From Pseudomonadota bacterium (lineage in GTDB: Bacteria; Pseudomonadota; Gammaproteobacteria; Burkholderiales; Burkholderiaceae_B), in the NCBI GenBank assembly GCA_023389155.1, contig JAEWEV010000022.1:66173-130172 (forward strand): DNA of 64,000 nucleotides, in the 5' to 3' direction. Position numbers and translations under genes: made by a program. The notes beneath the pieces are model-generated. The model was not told the DNA's origin. It was given only the letters and a program-made list of their open reading frames with translations, and did no database searches. This document shows, piece after piece, positions 45,111 through 54,502 of the stretch (position 1 is its first letter; every line of letters begins with the position of its first letter).

Positions 45111-46097
45111 ATGACGCAAACCACCGTGAACGCAGAGGCCGTGCAAAAAAACCAGGAAGCGGGGTCCATCGTGGACGTCGCCGACAGCCAGGCTGGGAAC
45201 GATCGCCTTGCCATTGCTGCGACACTGCGACAGCTGGACAAGGAGCTGGTCGGGCTCGCGCCGGTCAAGCAACGCATCCGTGATATTGCGGCCCTGCTTC
45301 TGATCGACAAGTTGCGAGCTGAACGTGGCTTGCGTACGGGGACTCCCAGTCTGCACATGAGCTTCACGGGCAATCCCGGTACCGGGAAAACCACGGTGGC
45401 CATGCGCATGGCCGAGATTCTGCACCGGCTTGGCTATTTGCGTCGTGGCCATCTGGTAGCGGTCACGCGAGATGATCTGGTGGGTCAATATATCGGACAT
45501 ACCGCGCCAAAAACCAAGGAGGTACTGAAAAAGGCCATGGGAGGTGTGCTGTTCATCGATGAAGCCTATTATCTGTACCGTCCTGAAAATGAAAGGGATT
45601 ATGGCCAGGAGGCCATTGAGATTCTGCTTCAGGTAATGGAAAACAACAGGGATGATCTGGTTGTTATCTTTGCCGGATACAAGGACCGAATGGACCGTTT
45701 TTTCTCTTCCAACCCGGGGATGTCATCACGGGTTGCCCATCACATTGATTTTCCTGACTATGAACGGGGCGAACTGCAGGAAATCGCCGACATCATGCTG
45801 GCCGGCATGCAATACCGTTTCGACGACGAGGCACGGCAAGCCTTTGCGGAATATATCGTCAGGCGCATGCAGCAACCCTACTTTGCCAACGCCCGCAGCG
45901 TACGCAATGCACTCGAGCGTGCCCGTCTGCGACATGCTTCACGGGTAATGCAGGATCCGGCCAATATCAGCGACGACGTGCTGCAGACAATCGCTGCACA
46001 GGATATCCGGGCCAGTCGTGTTTTCGACGATACCGAAGAATCAACGGGCATCGCACAACCCCGGGAAACAGCAAGCGCTCACAAGAAGGAGAACTAA
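45111..46097 (+). CDS. cbbX: RuBisCO activase CbbX
   Basis: A 328-residue AAA+ ATPase that frees inhibited red-type RuBisCO from bound sugar phosphates by pulling the large-subunit C-terminus. Walker A GNPGTGKT at 87-94, Walker B GVLFIDEAYYLYRP, and Arg residues in the sensor region (RSVRNALERARLRHA). ATG 45111 has AGGAGAAAG upstream. Confidence 0.95.
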   Translation: MTQTTVNAEAVQKNQEAGSIVDVADSQAGNDRLAIAATLRQLDKELVGLAPVKQRIRDIAALLLIDKLRAERGLRTGTPSLHMSFTGNPGTGKTTVAMRMAEILHRLGYLRRGHLVAVTRDDLVGQYIGHTAPKTKEVLKKAMGGVLFIDEAYYLYRPENERDYGQEAIEILLQVMENNRDDLVVIFAGYKDRMDRFFSSNPGMSSRVAHHIDFPDYERGELQEIADIMLAGMQYRFDDEARQAFAEYIVRRMQQPYFANARSVRNALERARLRHASRVMQDPANISDDVLQTIAAQDIRASRVFDDTEESTGIAQPRETASAHKKEN

Positions 46098-46098
46098 C

Positions 46099-46863
46099 AT
46101 GCTTAAAGCGCTAATTTTCGACGTCGACGGCACGCTGGCCGATACCGAAACAGTTCATCTGCGCGCCTTTAACACGGCGTTTGTCCTTGCCGGCCTGGAC
46201 TGGTATTGGGACGAAGATCAGTATCGGGAACTGCTCGCCATCAGCGGCGGCAAGGAGCGCATTGCCCACTACTGGCTGTCGATCGACCCGGTCGGCGCCG
46301 CAACACTGGAAGCGGCCCGCAAGATCCGGTACATCCATGCCCTGAAAACCGAAGAATATGCACGGCTCGTTGAGAACGGCCAACTCACCTTACGCCCGGG
46401 CGTTCATCGTCTCATCATTGATGCCTACTGCGCAGGTATACCGGTAGCCATTGCCACTACCACTACACCGGCCAATGTCCAGGCTCTGCTCCATCATTGC
46501 CTGGGTTCGGACTGGAGAAAATTCTTTGCCGTAATATGCGATGCCAGTACTCCCGGTCTGAAAAAACCCCACCCGGATGTCTATCTTCACACCCTATCTG
46601 AACTGGGCGTGGAGCACAGCAATTGCATTGCCTTCGAAGATTCCGAAAATGGCTTGCGCGCGGCATCCCGGGCCGGTATTGCAACCATCATTACTCCTAC
46701 CCATTTCACTTGCAATCAGGATTTCACTGATGCAATGCTGGTGCTGCCGCATTTGGGGGAACCCGATTTGCCGATACCTGCAGGTAATGGCATTCACCAG
46801 ACCATGGTGGACCTGCTGACATTGAAGTGTCTGCATGCCGATCCGCTGCTCAAGGCCGGGTAA
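46099..46863 (+). CDS. cbbY: CbbY, HAD-family sugar-phosphate phosphatase
   Basis: A 254-residue HAD hydrolase. The nucleophile Asp8 and acid Asp10 are in FDVDGTLADTE. The cap has FAVICDASTPGLKKPHPDVY and ECSNCIAFEDSENGL-like segments (motifs III and IV). CbbY dephosphorylates xylulose-1,5-bisphosphate, an inhibitor of RuBisCO, so it complements CbbX. It begins one base after the cbbX stop, with AAGGAGAA for ribosome binding. Confidence 0.93.
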   Translation: MLKALIFDVDGTLADTETVHLRAFNTAFVLAGLDWYWDEDQYRELLAISGGKERIAHYWLSIDPVGAATLEAARKIRYIHALKTEEYARLVENGQLTLRPGVHRLIIDAYCAGIPVAIATTTTPANVQALLHHCLGSDWRKFFAVICDASTPGLKKPHPDVYLHTLSELGVEHSNCIAFEDSENGLRAASRAGIATIITPTHFTCNQDFTDAMLVLPHLGEPDLPIPAGNGIHQTMVDLLTLKCLHADPLLKAG

Positions 46864-46900
46864 CGACGCGCCGGAAAAAAACTCAATTCAGGAGATATTC

Positions 46901-47983
46901 ATGACATCCGCCCAACGCCCTACCCTGACCCAGTTTCTGATCGACGAACGCCGACGCTTTCCGGAGGCAGGCGGCGATTTCAACAGTGTCATACTCAATG
47001 TCGCGCTGGTATGCAGGCGTATTTCACATGCCATCGCCTGCGGAGTACTGGCGGGTGTCAATGGCAGCGCGGACTCCACCAACGTGCAGGGTGAGGACCA
47101 GAAAAAACTTGATATTTTGAGCAATGATCTGTTTATCGAAGGCAACCAGTGGGGCGGACAACTGGCAGGCATGGTATCCGAAGAGCTTGATCACCCGTAT
47201 GTCATTCCCAAACCGTATCGCCGCGGTCCTTACCTGCTGCTGTTTGATCCCCTGGACGGCTCGTCGAACATTGATGTGAATGTTGCGGTGGGAAGTATCT
47301 TTTCCGTATTGCGTACGCCTGACCCCACGCGTCGGACAACCACCGAAGATTATCTGCAGCCCGGCGCACGGCAGGTGGCTGCCGGCTACGCAATCTATGG
47401 CCCTGCCACCATGCTGGTGCTGACTGTGGGCAATGGGGTCCACGCTTTTACGCTTTGTCCGCAGGTGGGGGAATTCATGCTGACCCACCCCAATCTGAAA
47501 ATTCCCGAAGATACCAGCGAATTTGCCATTAACACCTCCAACAGCCGCTTCTGGGAAGATCCCGTCCGCCGTTACGTGGATGAATGTATCGCCGGCAAGT
47601 CGGGAGAACGCGGCAAGGATTTCAACATGCGCTGGATCGCGTCACTCGTCGCAGAAGCGCATCGTATTCTGATGCGTGGCGGGGTCTTCCTGTATCCCAA
47701 GGACACGAAAATGCCAGCTCGCAATGGCCGATTACGTCTGTTATATGAAGCCAATCCTGTCGGATTTATCATGGAACAGGCTGGTGGACGCGCCAGTACC
47801 GGGCATGCCCCGATCATGGACGTCAAGCCTGATGACATTCATCAACGTATCGGTTTCATTTTCGGATCAAAGAACGAAGTCGAGCGGATAGAGGACTATC
47901 ACAAGCATCCTCGTCAAATTGATTCGCCCAATCCGCTTTTCCATGAACGAAGTCTGTTTACGGAATCAACAAATATGCAATAA
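46901..47983 (+). CDS. cbbF: Fructose-1,6-bisphosphatase class I
   Basis: A 360-residue class I enzyme. Metal and phosphate-binding motifs: MVSEELDHPYVIPKP and LLLFDPLDGSSNIDVNVAVG; the substrate site has NTSNSRFWEDPVRRYVDE. It regenerates fructose-6-phosphate in the Calvin cycle (and may also act on sedoheptulose-1,7-bisphosphate). ATG 46901 with CAGGAGA upstream. Confidence 0.95.
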   Translation: MTSAQRPTLTQFLIDERRRFPEAGGDFNSVILNVALVCRRISHAIACGVLAGVNGSADSTNVQGEDQKKLDILSNDLFIEGNQWGGQLAGMVSEELDHPYVIPKPYRRGPYLLLFDPLDGSSNIDVNVAVGSIFSVLRTPDPTRRTTTEDYLQPGARQVAAGYAIYGPATMLVLTVGNGVHAFTLCPQVGEFMLTHPNLKIPEDTSEFAINTSNSRFWEDPVRRYVDECIAGKSGERGKDFNMRWIASLVAEAHRILMRGGVFLYPKDTKMPARNGRLRLLYEANPVGFIMEQAGGRASTGHAPIMDVKPDDIHQRIGFIFGSKNEVERIEDYHKHPRQIDSPNPLFHERSLFTESTNMQ

Positions 47984-48100
47984 ACAGGCTGGTGCGAGAT
48001 GAAAGCCGGGCATGACCGGGCCTGCAAGAGGCTACGGCAGATTCAACATTCTCGCGCTGCCTGAGCAGACCGATTTATTTTTCAAGAAAGGGCCAAAACG

Positions 48101-48982
48101 ATGTCAGAACGCCACCCGATTATTGCCATTACCGGATCCTCCGGCGCAGGAACAACATCGGTTACCCGTACCTTCGAGAATATTTTTCGCCGTGAAGGGG
48201 TGACCGCAGCCGCCATTGAGGGAGATAGTTTCCATCGCTATAACCGTGCTGAAATGAAAGAGCGGCAGGCGGCGGCCGAGAAAAACGGCAATGCCAATTT
48301 CAGCCATTTCGGCCCGGACACCAATCTGTTTGCCGAACTGGAAACCCTGTTTCGCACCTACAGCGAAACGGGCTCCGGCAAGCGCCGCAAATACCTGCAC
48401 GATACACGGGAGGCAGCGCCCTATAAGCAGGAGCCAGGCACGTTCACCGATTGGGAAGATATTCCCGGCGGCACCGATCTGCTTTTTTATGAGGGGCTGC
48501 ATGGTGCGGTGGTGCACGACAAGATCAATATTGCACAGTATCCCGATCTGCTGGTCGGCGTGGTGCCGGTCATCAATCTGGAATGGATACAGAAACTGTG
48601 GCGTGACAAATCCACGCGCGGCTATTCCGCCGAAGCCGTGACCGACACCATTCTGCGACGCATGCCAGATTATGTAAATCACATTTGTCCTCAGTTCTCA
48701 CTCACGCACGTCAACTTCCAGCGCGTGCCATGCGTGGATACATCGAACCCGTTCATCGCAAGAGACATACCGGCACCCGATGAAAGTTTCGTCGTCATTC
48801 GCTTTGCCAATCCCAAGGGGATCGATTTTCAGTACCTGCTGAATATGGTGCACGATTCTTTCATGTCCCGCGCAAATACGATTGTGGTACCGGGCGGAAA
48901 AATGGAACTGGCCATGCAATTGATCTTCACGCCATTTATCTGGCGCATGATGGAACGCAAAAAACGCGCAACCCAGCCATAA
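48101..48982 (+). CDS. cbbP: Phosphoribulokinase
   Basis: A 293-residue enzyme making ribulose-1,5-bisphosphate from ribulose-5-phosphate and ATP. P-loop GSSGAGTT at 12-19, the DSFHRYNRAEMKERQ substrate region and DLLFYEGLHGAVV. This short bacterial octameric form (about 290 residues) is typical of proteobacteria. The 117 bases between cbbF and this gene contain no gene. Confidence 0.96.
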   Translation: MSERHPIIAITGSSGAGTTSVTRTFENIFRREGVTAAAIEGDSFHRYNRAEMKERQAAAEKNGNANFSHFGPDTNLFAELETLFRTYSETGSGKRRKYLHDTREAAPYKQEPGTFTDWEDIPGGTDLLFYEGLHGAVVHDKINIAQYPDLLVGVVPVINLEWIQKLWRDKSTRGYSAEAVTDTILRRMPDYVNHICPQFSLTHVNFQRVPCVDTSNPFIARDIPAPDESFVVIRFANPKGIDFQYLLNMVHDSFMSRANTIVVPGGKMELAMQLIFTPFIWRMMERKKRATQP

Positions 48983-48992
48983 GGAGAAAACG

Positions 48993-51017
48993 ATGAATGT
49001 CGCTGAAAAAATTCCTGCTCAGGACACCCGCCACGCCGACGCCTTGCGCTTTCTTGCTGCGGATGCAGTAGAACAGGCGCAATCGGGCCATCCCGGTGCG
49101 CCCATGGGGATGGCCGATATCGCCGAGGTTCTCTGGCGACGCCATCTTTCCCATAACCCGGCCGATCCGGCCTGGTTCAATCGCGATCGCTTTGTGCTGT
49201 CCAACGGGCACGGCTCCATGCTTCTGTATGGGCTGCTACATCTGACCGGTTATGATCTGCCCCTTGATGAGATCCGACAATTTCGCCAATTACACTCCAA
49301 GACGCCAGGCCATCCGGAGTCGGGACTGACTCCCGGCGTGGAAACTACCACCGGTCCGCTGGGCCAGGGTCTGGCCAACGCGGTCGGCATGGCGCTCGCA
49401 GAAAAGCTGCTGGCGCAACGATATAATCAGCCCGGGCACGTAGTAGTGGATCATTACACCTACGTCTTCCTGGGTGACGGCTGCCTGATGGAGGGCATCA
49501 GCCACGAAGCGTGTTCCCTGGCCGGGACACTGGGGCTGGGCAAGCTGATCTGTTTTTATGACGATAATGGTATTTCCATTGATGGTGAGGTCGCGGGCTG
49601 GTTCGCAGACAATACCGCAACACGCTTTTCTGCCTATAACTGGAATGTGATTGCAGAGGTAGACGGGCACGACCCCGCAGCTATTGACGAAGCGATCCGC
49701 CAGGCGAAATCTCAGAAATCGGGGCAGAACCGCCCAACCCTGATCTGCTGCAAAACCAATATCGGCCATGGTGCACCGACCCGCGCTGGAACGCACGAGG
49801 TACATGGTGCGCCGCTGGGAGCAGACGAAATTGCCGCCATGCGGGCAGCAAGACACTGGCGTCATGCAGAATTCGAATTACCCCGGGATATTGTGGAGCA
49901 ATGGAGCGCAATTGAACAGGGAGCGCGCCGTCAGAAAACATGGCAGCAGCAGTTTGATCGCTGGCAGGCTCAGTTTCCGGAGGATGCGCGGGAATTGGCG
50001 CAACGTATGTCAGGCGACATTCCGGCCGCTACCGGCGAAGCCTTGGAAGAGCTGCTCAATTCCAGTGAATCCCTGCATGGCAAGATCGCCACGCGCAAGG
50101 CTTCACAGATCGTGCTGGAGGCAATCACCCCTTCCCTGCCTGGACTATTTGGCGGCTCTGCCGATCTAAGCGGCTCGAATCTCACAAATGTGAAATCTTC
50201 TGTCTGGGTCAATCATCATGGTAAAGGCAATTATCTGAGCTATGGTGTGCGCGAATTCGGTATGGCAGCTGTCATGAACGGTATGGCGTTACACGGCGGA
50301 TTCATTCCCTATGGCGGCACTTTCCTGACTTTCTCTGATTATTCACGCAATGCCATCCGCATGGCCGCCCTGATGAAGCAGCGTGTCATTCACGTCTTTA
50401 CCCATGACTCCATCGGTCTGGGTGAAGACGGCCCGACGCATCAACCCATAGAACACCTGAGTTCGCTGAGAATGATTCCGAACAATCATGTGTGGCGACC
50501 GTGCGATGGAGAAGAAACTGCCATCGCCTGGCAGGCGGTTCTGCAGCGCCGCGACGGCCCCGGATGCCTGGTCCTTTCACGCCAGGGCCTCACACCTTTT
50601 ACTCGCGAGACTGCACAGCGTGAACAAATTCTGCGCGGCGGATATGTGCTGCAGGATGCCGCCAATCCCCAGGCACTGGTGATTGCCACCGGGTCGGAAG
50701 TGGAAATCGCCATCAAGGCAGCAAACGCATTACAAAATGAAGGCGTGGCCGTACGTGTCGTCTCCATGCCATGCGTGGAAGTGTTCTATGCTCAGCCCGC
50801 AGCCTGGCGTGAACAAGTTCTCCCGCCAGGCCTTCCACGCATCAGCATCGAAGCGGGTGTCAGCTGGTATTGGCGTAGTGTCGTCGGGAACGGAACTGCA
50901 ATTGGCATCGACACTTTCGGAGAATCGGCTCCGGCTGCACAGCTGTACGAATACTTCGGCCTGACCCCCAGCGCGGTGCAACAGGCCGTTCATGCACAAC
51001 TGAAGCCCGCAACCTGA
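48993..51017 (+). CDS. cbbT: Transketolase (Calvin cycle)
   Basis: A 674-residue thiamine-diphosphate enzyme for carbon rearrangement. N-terminal ALRFLAADAVEQAQSGHPGAPMGMADI, TPP-binding FLGDGCLMEGISHEACSLAGTLGLGKLICFYDDN, and the C-terminal pyrimidine-binding region VFTHDSIGLGEDGPTHQPIEHL. AGGAGAAAACG gives the ribosome-binding site. Follows cbbP by 10 bases. Confidence 0.96.
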   Translation: MNVAEKIPAQDTRHADALRFLAADAVEQAQSGHPGAPMGMADIAEVLWRRHLSHNPADPAWFNRDRFVLSNGHGSMLLYGLLHLTGYDLPLDEIRQFRQLHSKTPGHPESGLTPGVETTTGPLGQGLANAVGMALAEKLLAQRYNQPGHVVVDHYTYVFLGDGCLMEGISHEACSLAGTLGLGKLICFYDDNGISIDGEVAGWFADNTATRFSAYNWNVIAEVDGHDPAAIDEAIRQAKSQKSGQNRPTLICCKTNIGHGAPTRAGTHEVHGAPLGADEIAAMRAARHWRHAEFELPRDIVEQWSAIEQGARRQKTWQQQFDRWQAQFPEDARELAQRMSGDIPAATGEALEELLNSSESLHGKIATRKASQIVLEAITPSLPGLFGGSADLSGSNLTNVKSSVWVNHHGKGNYLSYGVREFGMAAVMNGMALHGGFIPYGGTFLTFSDYSRNAIRMAALMKQRVIHVFTHDSIGLGEDGPTHQPIEHLSSLRMIPNNHVWRPCDGEETAIAWQAVLQRRDGPGCLVLSRQGLTPFTRETAQREQILRGGYVLQDAANPQALVIATGSEVEIAIKAANALQNEGVAVRVVSMPCVEVFYAQPAAWREQVLPPGLPRISIEAGVSWYWRSVVGNGTAIGIDTFGESAPAAQLYEYFGLTPSAVQQAVHAQLKPAT

Positions 51018-51074
51018 ATCAGTCTGAACGCAGGATTCACAGTTGTGAACCCGGCAACATTCAAGGAGATTAAT

Positions 51075-52130
51075 ATGGCCCTCGTTTCATTACGTCAACT
51101 GCTGGACCACGCGGCAGAACATGAATATGGTATTCCTGCATTCAATGTCAATAACCTGGAACAAATCCAGGCCATTATGCAGGCTGCCGCAAGCAAGGAC
51201 AGCCCGGTGATACTGCAGGCTTCGGCGGGTGCCCGCAAATATGCGGGGGAGGCATTTTTGCGCCGGCTTGTAGAAGCCGCTATTGAATCCTATCCCGATA
51301 TTCCTGTCTGCATGCATCAGGATCACGGGGCCAGTCCGGCAGTATGTCAGGCATCTATCCGGTCTGGCTTTTCAAGTGTAATGATGGATGGCTCGCTCCA
51401 GGCAGATATGAAAACGCCGGCATCATACGAATACAATGTTGCGGTGACACGACAGGTTACCGATATGGCTCATTGCGTTGGCGTCTCGGTGGAAGGAGAA
51501 TTGGGATGCCTTGGTTCGCTGGAATCTGGCCAGGCAGGAGAAGAGGACGGGTCGGGCGCTGAAGGCATTCTTTCTCATGAGCAATTGCTCACCGATCCTG
51601 AGCAGGCCGCCGATTTCGTGGCCAGAACCGGCGTCGATGCGCTTGCCATTGCCATCGGTACCAGCCACGGCGCCTACAAATTTACTCGCAAGCCAACCGG
51701 CGATATCCTTGCCATTGACCGCATCCGCGCCATTCATGCACGGATACCCGACACGCACCTTGTCATGCATGGTTCGTCCTCGGTTCCCCAGGAATGGCTG
51801 GACATCATCCGCAAGCACGGCGGCGATATTCGTGAAACCTATGGTGTACCGGTTGAAGAGATCTGCGAGGGGATCAAGAATGGAGTGCGCAAAGTCAATA
51901 TTGACACGGACATTCGCCTTGCCATGACAGGTGCAATACGCCGTTGCATGACGCAAAATACCGCTGAATTTGATCCCCGAAAATTTTTCAAGGAAGCCAC
52001 TGCCGCAGCACGCGAAATCTGCGAGCAGCGCTTTGAGGCATTTGGCTGCGCGGGACGTGCGTCCTCCATCAAGCCGGTGCCACTGGAACAGATGGCCGCA
52101 ATTTACGCGAAGGAAACAATTGCAGCCTGA
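51075..52130 (+). CDS. cbbA: Fructose-1,6-bisphosphate aldolase class II
   Basis: A 351-residue zinc-dependent aldolase. Zinc ligands in VCMHQDHGASP and IAIGTSHGAYKF and HLVMHGSSSVPQEW. The start at 51075 follows AAGGAGAT. It cleaves fructose-1,6-bisphosphate, or makes it and sedoheptulose-1,7-bisphosphate in the Calvin cycle. Last gene of the cbb operon, which ends with a strong terminator. Confidence 0.95.
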   Translation: MALVSLRQLLDHAAEHEYGIPAFNVNNLEQIQAIMQAAASKDSPVILQASAGARKYAGEAFLRRLVEAAIESYPDIPVCMHQDHGASPAVCQASIRSGFSSVMMDGSLQADMKTPASYEYNVAVTRQVTDMAHCVGVSVEGELGCLGSLESGQAGEEDGSGAEGILSHEQLLTDPEQAADFVARTGVDALAIAIGTSHGAYKFTRKPTGDILAIDRIRAIHARIPDTHLVMHGSSSVPQEWLDIIRKHGGDIRETYGVPVEEICEGIKNGVRKVNIDTDIRLAMTGAIRRCMTQNTAEFDPRKFFKEATAAAREICEQRFEAFGCAGRASSIKPVPLEQMAAIYAKETIAA

Positions 52131-52271
52131 TGTTTTCGATGCCGGAATATAAGCTTCTGATTGGGTGCGCTTGTGGTTTAGCGAGTTCTTGACTGTTCTG
52201 CGCCGGTTCTGGCACCACTTCCGCCCCAATTCGATATTTTCAAATCGAATCAGAGGTCGGCAGCAATGGCG

Positions 52272-52297
52272 AAGGGGCTCCGTTATCAGAGCCCCTT
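52272..52297 (+). terminator. Terminator of the cbb operon
   Basis: AAGGGGCTC and GAGCCCCTT, 9-base arms with an 8-base loop, followed by CTTTCT. Its position between cbbA and the convergent adhC also lets it end adhC transcription on the other strand. Confidence 0.85.
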
Positions 52298-52393
52298 CTT
52301 TCTGGCTGTTGTAACCGTACCGCCACAACAGGAACACAGCTTGGTCATGCCAGGTACTTCCCGCCAATAAAGCAGGTTATACCCGACAAGAGA

Positions 52394-53506
52394 TCAATCG
52401 AATGTCACCACAGAACGGATGGATTTTCCTTCATGCATCAGATCGAAGGCTTCGTTGATCTTTTCAATGGGCATGACGTGCGTGATCAGATCATCGATAT
52501 TGATCTTGCCTTCCATATACCAATCGACAATTTTAGGCACATCGGTACGTCCCCTTGCGCCGCCGAAAGCCGAACCCTGCCAGACTCGGCCGGTTACCAA
52601 CTGGAACGGCCTGGTAGAGATTTCCTGTCCTGCTCCGGCAACGCCGATAATCGTGCTCTTACCCCAGCCTTTATGACATGACTCGAGCGCCTGTCTCATC
52701 AGATTGACATTGCCGATACATTCAAAGGTATGGTCCGCACCACCTTTAGTCAGGCTGACCAGATAAGGAACAATTTCGCCTTCGACTTCTTTCGGATTGA
52801 CAAAATGCGTCATGCCGAATTTGCGGGCCAGTTCTTCTCGTGCGGGATTGATATCGACGCCGATGATCATGTCTGCACCCGCCATGCGCGCACCCTGCAC
52901 GACATTCAGGCCGATGCCGCCCAGACCGAATACGATGACCTTGTCACCCGGCTGCACCTTGGCTGTGTAGATAACCGCACCCACCCCGGTTGTGACACCG
53001 CAGCCAATGTAGCAGACCTTTTCAAACGGAGCATCTTCACGGATTTTTGCAAGTGCAATTTCCGGCACTACCGTGTAGTTCGAGAACGTGGAAGTGCCCA
53101 TGTAATGGAACACATCCTTGCCGTTCATTTTAAAACGGCTGGTGCCATCGGGCATCAGGCCCTTGCCCTGCGTTTCGCGGATGGCGCCACACAAGTTGGT
53201 TTTGCGTGACAGGCAGAATTCACAGTTGCGGCACTCGGGGGTATACAGTGGGATGACGTGATCACCGGGCTTGAGCGTCGTAACGCCAGAGCCCACTTCC
53301 ACCACAACACCGGCACCCTCGTGTCCCAGAATCGCGGGGAATATCCCCTCCGGATCATCTCCCGACAGCGTGAACATGTCAGTGTGGCACACTCCCGAGG
53401 CCTTGATTTCCACCAGCACTTCAAATGCACGCGGGCCGTCCAGCTGTACGGTTTCGATGGTCAGTGGTGCCCCGGCTTTGGTGGCAACAGCGGCTTTTGT
53501 ATCCAT
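52394..53506 (-). CDS. adhC: S-(hydroxymethyl)glutathione dehydrogenase (class III alcohol dehydrogenase)
   Basis: A 370-residue zinc enzyme oxidising the formaldehyde-glutathione adduct to S-formylglutathione with NAD. Catalytic zinc Cys in ASGVCHTDMFT, structural zinc cysteines in CRNCEFCLSRKTNLC, and nucleotide motif GLGGIGLNVVQG. It follows gfa on the minus strand by 15 bases. S-formylglutathione hydrolase, needed next, is not evident in the window. Confidence 0.95.
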   Translation of the reverse strand: MDTKAAVATKAGAPLTIETVQLDGPRAFEVLVEIKASGVCHTDMFTLSGDDPEGIFPAILGHEGAGVVVEVGSGVTTLKPGDHVIPLYTPECRNCEFCLSRKTNLCGAIRETQGKGLMPDGTSRFKMNGKDVFHYMGTSTFSNYTVVPEIALAKIREDAPFEKVCYIGCGVTTGVGAVIYTAKVQPGDKVIVFGLGGIGLNVVQGARMAGADMIIGVDINPAREELARKFGMTHFVNPKEVEGEIVPYLVSLTKGGADHTFECIGNVNLMRQALESCHKGWGKSTIIGVAGAGQEISTRPFQLVTGRVWQGSAFGGARGRTDVPKIVDWYMEGKINIDDLITHVMPIEKINEAFDLMHEGKSIRSVVTFD

Positions 53507-53521
53507 TACTTCAACTCCTGC

Positions 53522-54091
53522 TCAAGATGCATGTTTTGCTTTTGCGACATGCGTTGCGATTACGTCCATCAACGCAGGCGACAGGCAGTCATAGGGAGGC
53601 AGTCCAAGTTCATTCAACCTTGCGCGAATACCGCTCATCTCTGCGGGATCAGTTCCGGTTTCGATGATTGAAGACACGAAAGCGGCGAACGTTGGTGCTG
53701 ACCAGCCAGTATCCGGAGAGCGTTCCGTATGGATGAAGTCCAGTCCGTAAAACGGATGTTGAGAGTTCTCGATACGGCCATACATGTGAACCCCACAAGC
53801 GGAGCATGCATGACGCTGAATGGCGGCAGATTCGTCTACCACTTTCAGCTTGTCTGCATTTGCCGTGACCTGCACCGCTTCCTTGGGAACTACCGCCACC
53901 TGAGAAAACAGCGCACCTGCAGGCCGCCAGCATTTGGAGCAACCACAAAGGTGATTATGAGCAGATTGTGAGTTGACCGTTACTTCGACACGGTCAGTCT
54001 CGCAGTCGCACACCAGCTTGCCACCGGTAAAATTATTGTCTGTTTGTGCCTGAACGCCATTGTTAACGGCTGGATGAATATTGTAACTCAT
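53522..54091 (-). CDS. gfa: Glutathione-dependent formaldehyde-activating enzyme
   Basis: A 189-residue zinc protein that speeds the joining of formaldehyde to glutathione. It has Gfa Cys motifs CDCETDRVEV, LCGCSKCWRPAG and ACSACGVHM-like CSACG. The N-terminus HPAVNNGVQAQTDNNFTGGKL is typical. First gene of a gfa-adhC unit with its own sigma-54 promoter about 110 bases upstream. Common in Paracoccus and other methylotrophs with the glutathione pathway. Confidence 0.94.
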   Translation of the reverse strand: MSYNIHPAVNNGVQAQTDNNFTGGKLVCDCETDRVEVTVNSQSAHNHLCGCSKCWRPAGALFSQVAVVPKEAVQVTANADKLKVVDESAAIQRHACSACGVHMYGRIENSQHPFYGLDFIHTERSPDTGWSAPTFAAFVSSIIETGTDPAEMSGIRARLNELGLPPYDCLSPALMDVIATHVAKAKHAS

Positions 54092-54201
54092 ATGTGTCTC
54101 CGGAATGGTTATGAAAACTAAAGGTTATGAGGTCTGCGTCCCGCCCCTTGATGCGTGCTTGCGCACTCGGGCAGCAGATTACCCGGCATTCACGATCCTG
54201 A

Positions 54202-54217
54202 AGCAACATCCGTGCCA
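54202..54217 (-). promoter_or_regulatory. Sigma-54 promoter of gfa-adhC
   Basis: On the minus strand TTGGCACGGATGTTGCTTC, a full match to TGGCACGNNNNTTGCW. The -12 GC is about 112 bases before the gfa ATG. It differs from the mxaF promoter at only two positions of 19. Confidence 0.85.
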
Positions 54218-54336
54218 ATCGCGGAGAATCTCTGTCATTACGACGGCAAACGTAGCCAATACGTGAAAATACGGGCAGACGATCCGATTGCGCAAATTCC
54301 AGTATGTGCGAGTCAAATCAGCAGTTGTTCAGAATC

Positions 54337-54358
54337 TGAGACAGGCTGTGCCATCTCA
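54337..54358. promoter_or_regulatory. Candidate activator site upstream of gfa (inverted repeat with GAGACAG)
   Basis: TGAGA (54337-54341) and TCTCA (54354-54358) form an inverted repeat including the small palindrome ACAGGCTGT. It contains GAGACAG at 54338-54344, 121 bases from the sigma-54 promoter; a second GAGACAG is at 54447-54453. The remaining bases of this 411-base gap (54092-54502) show no gene. Confidence 0.35.
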
Positions 54359-54502
54359 TCCAGCTCTACTTCATGGAGTCGGGACACATCGATCATAGGT
54401 GTTATCGTATAAGAAGCCACTTCGCATACCCGTACTATATCAACCTGAGACAGCAGAATATTTACGGGAGAAACGATATTGTTTTACCTGGATCTGGTGG
54501 CG

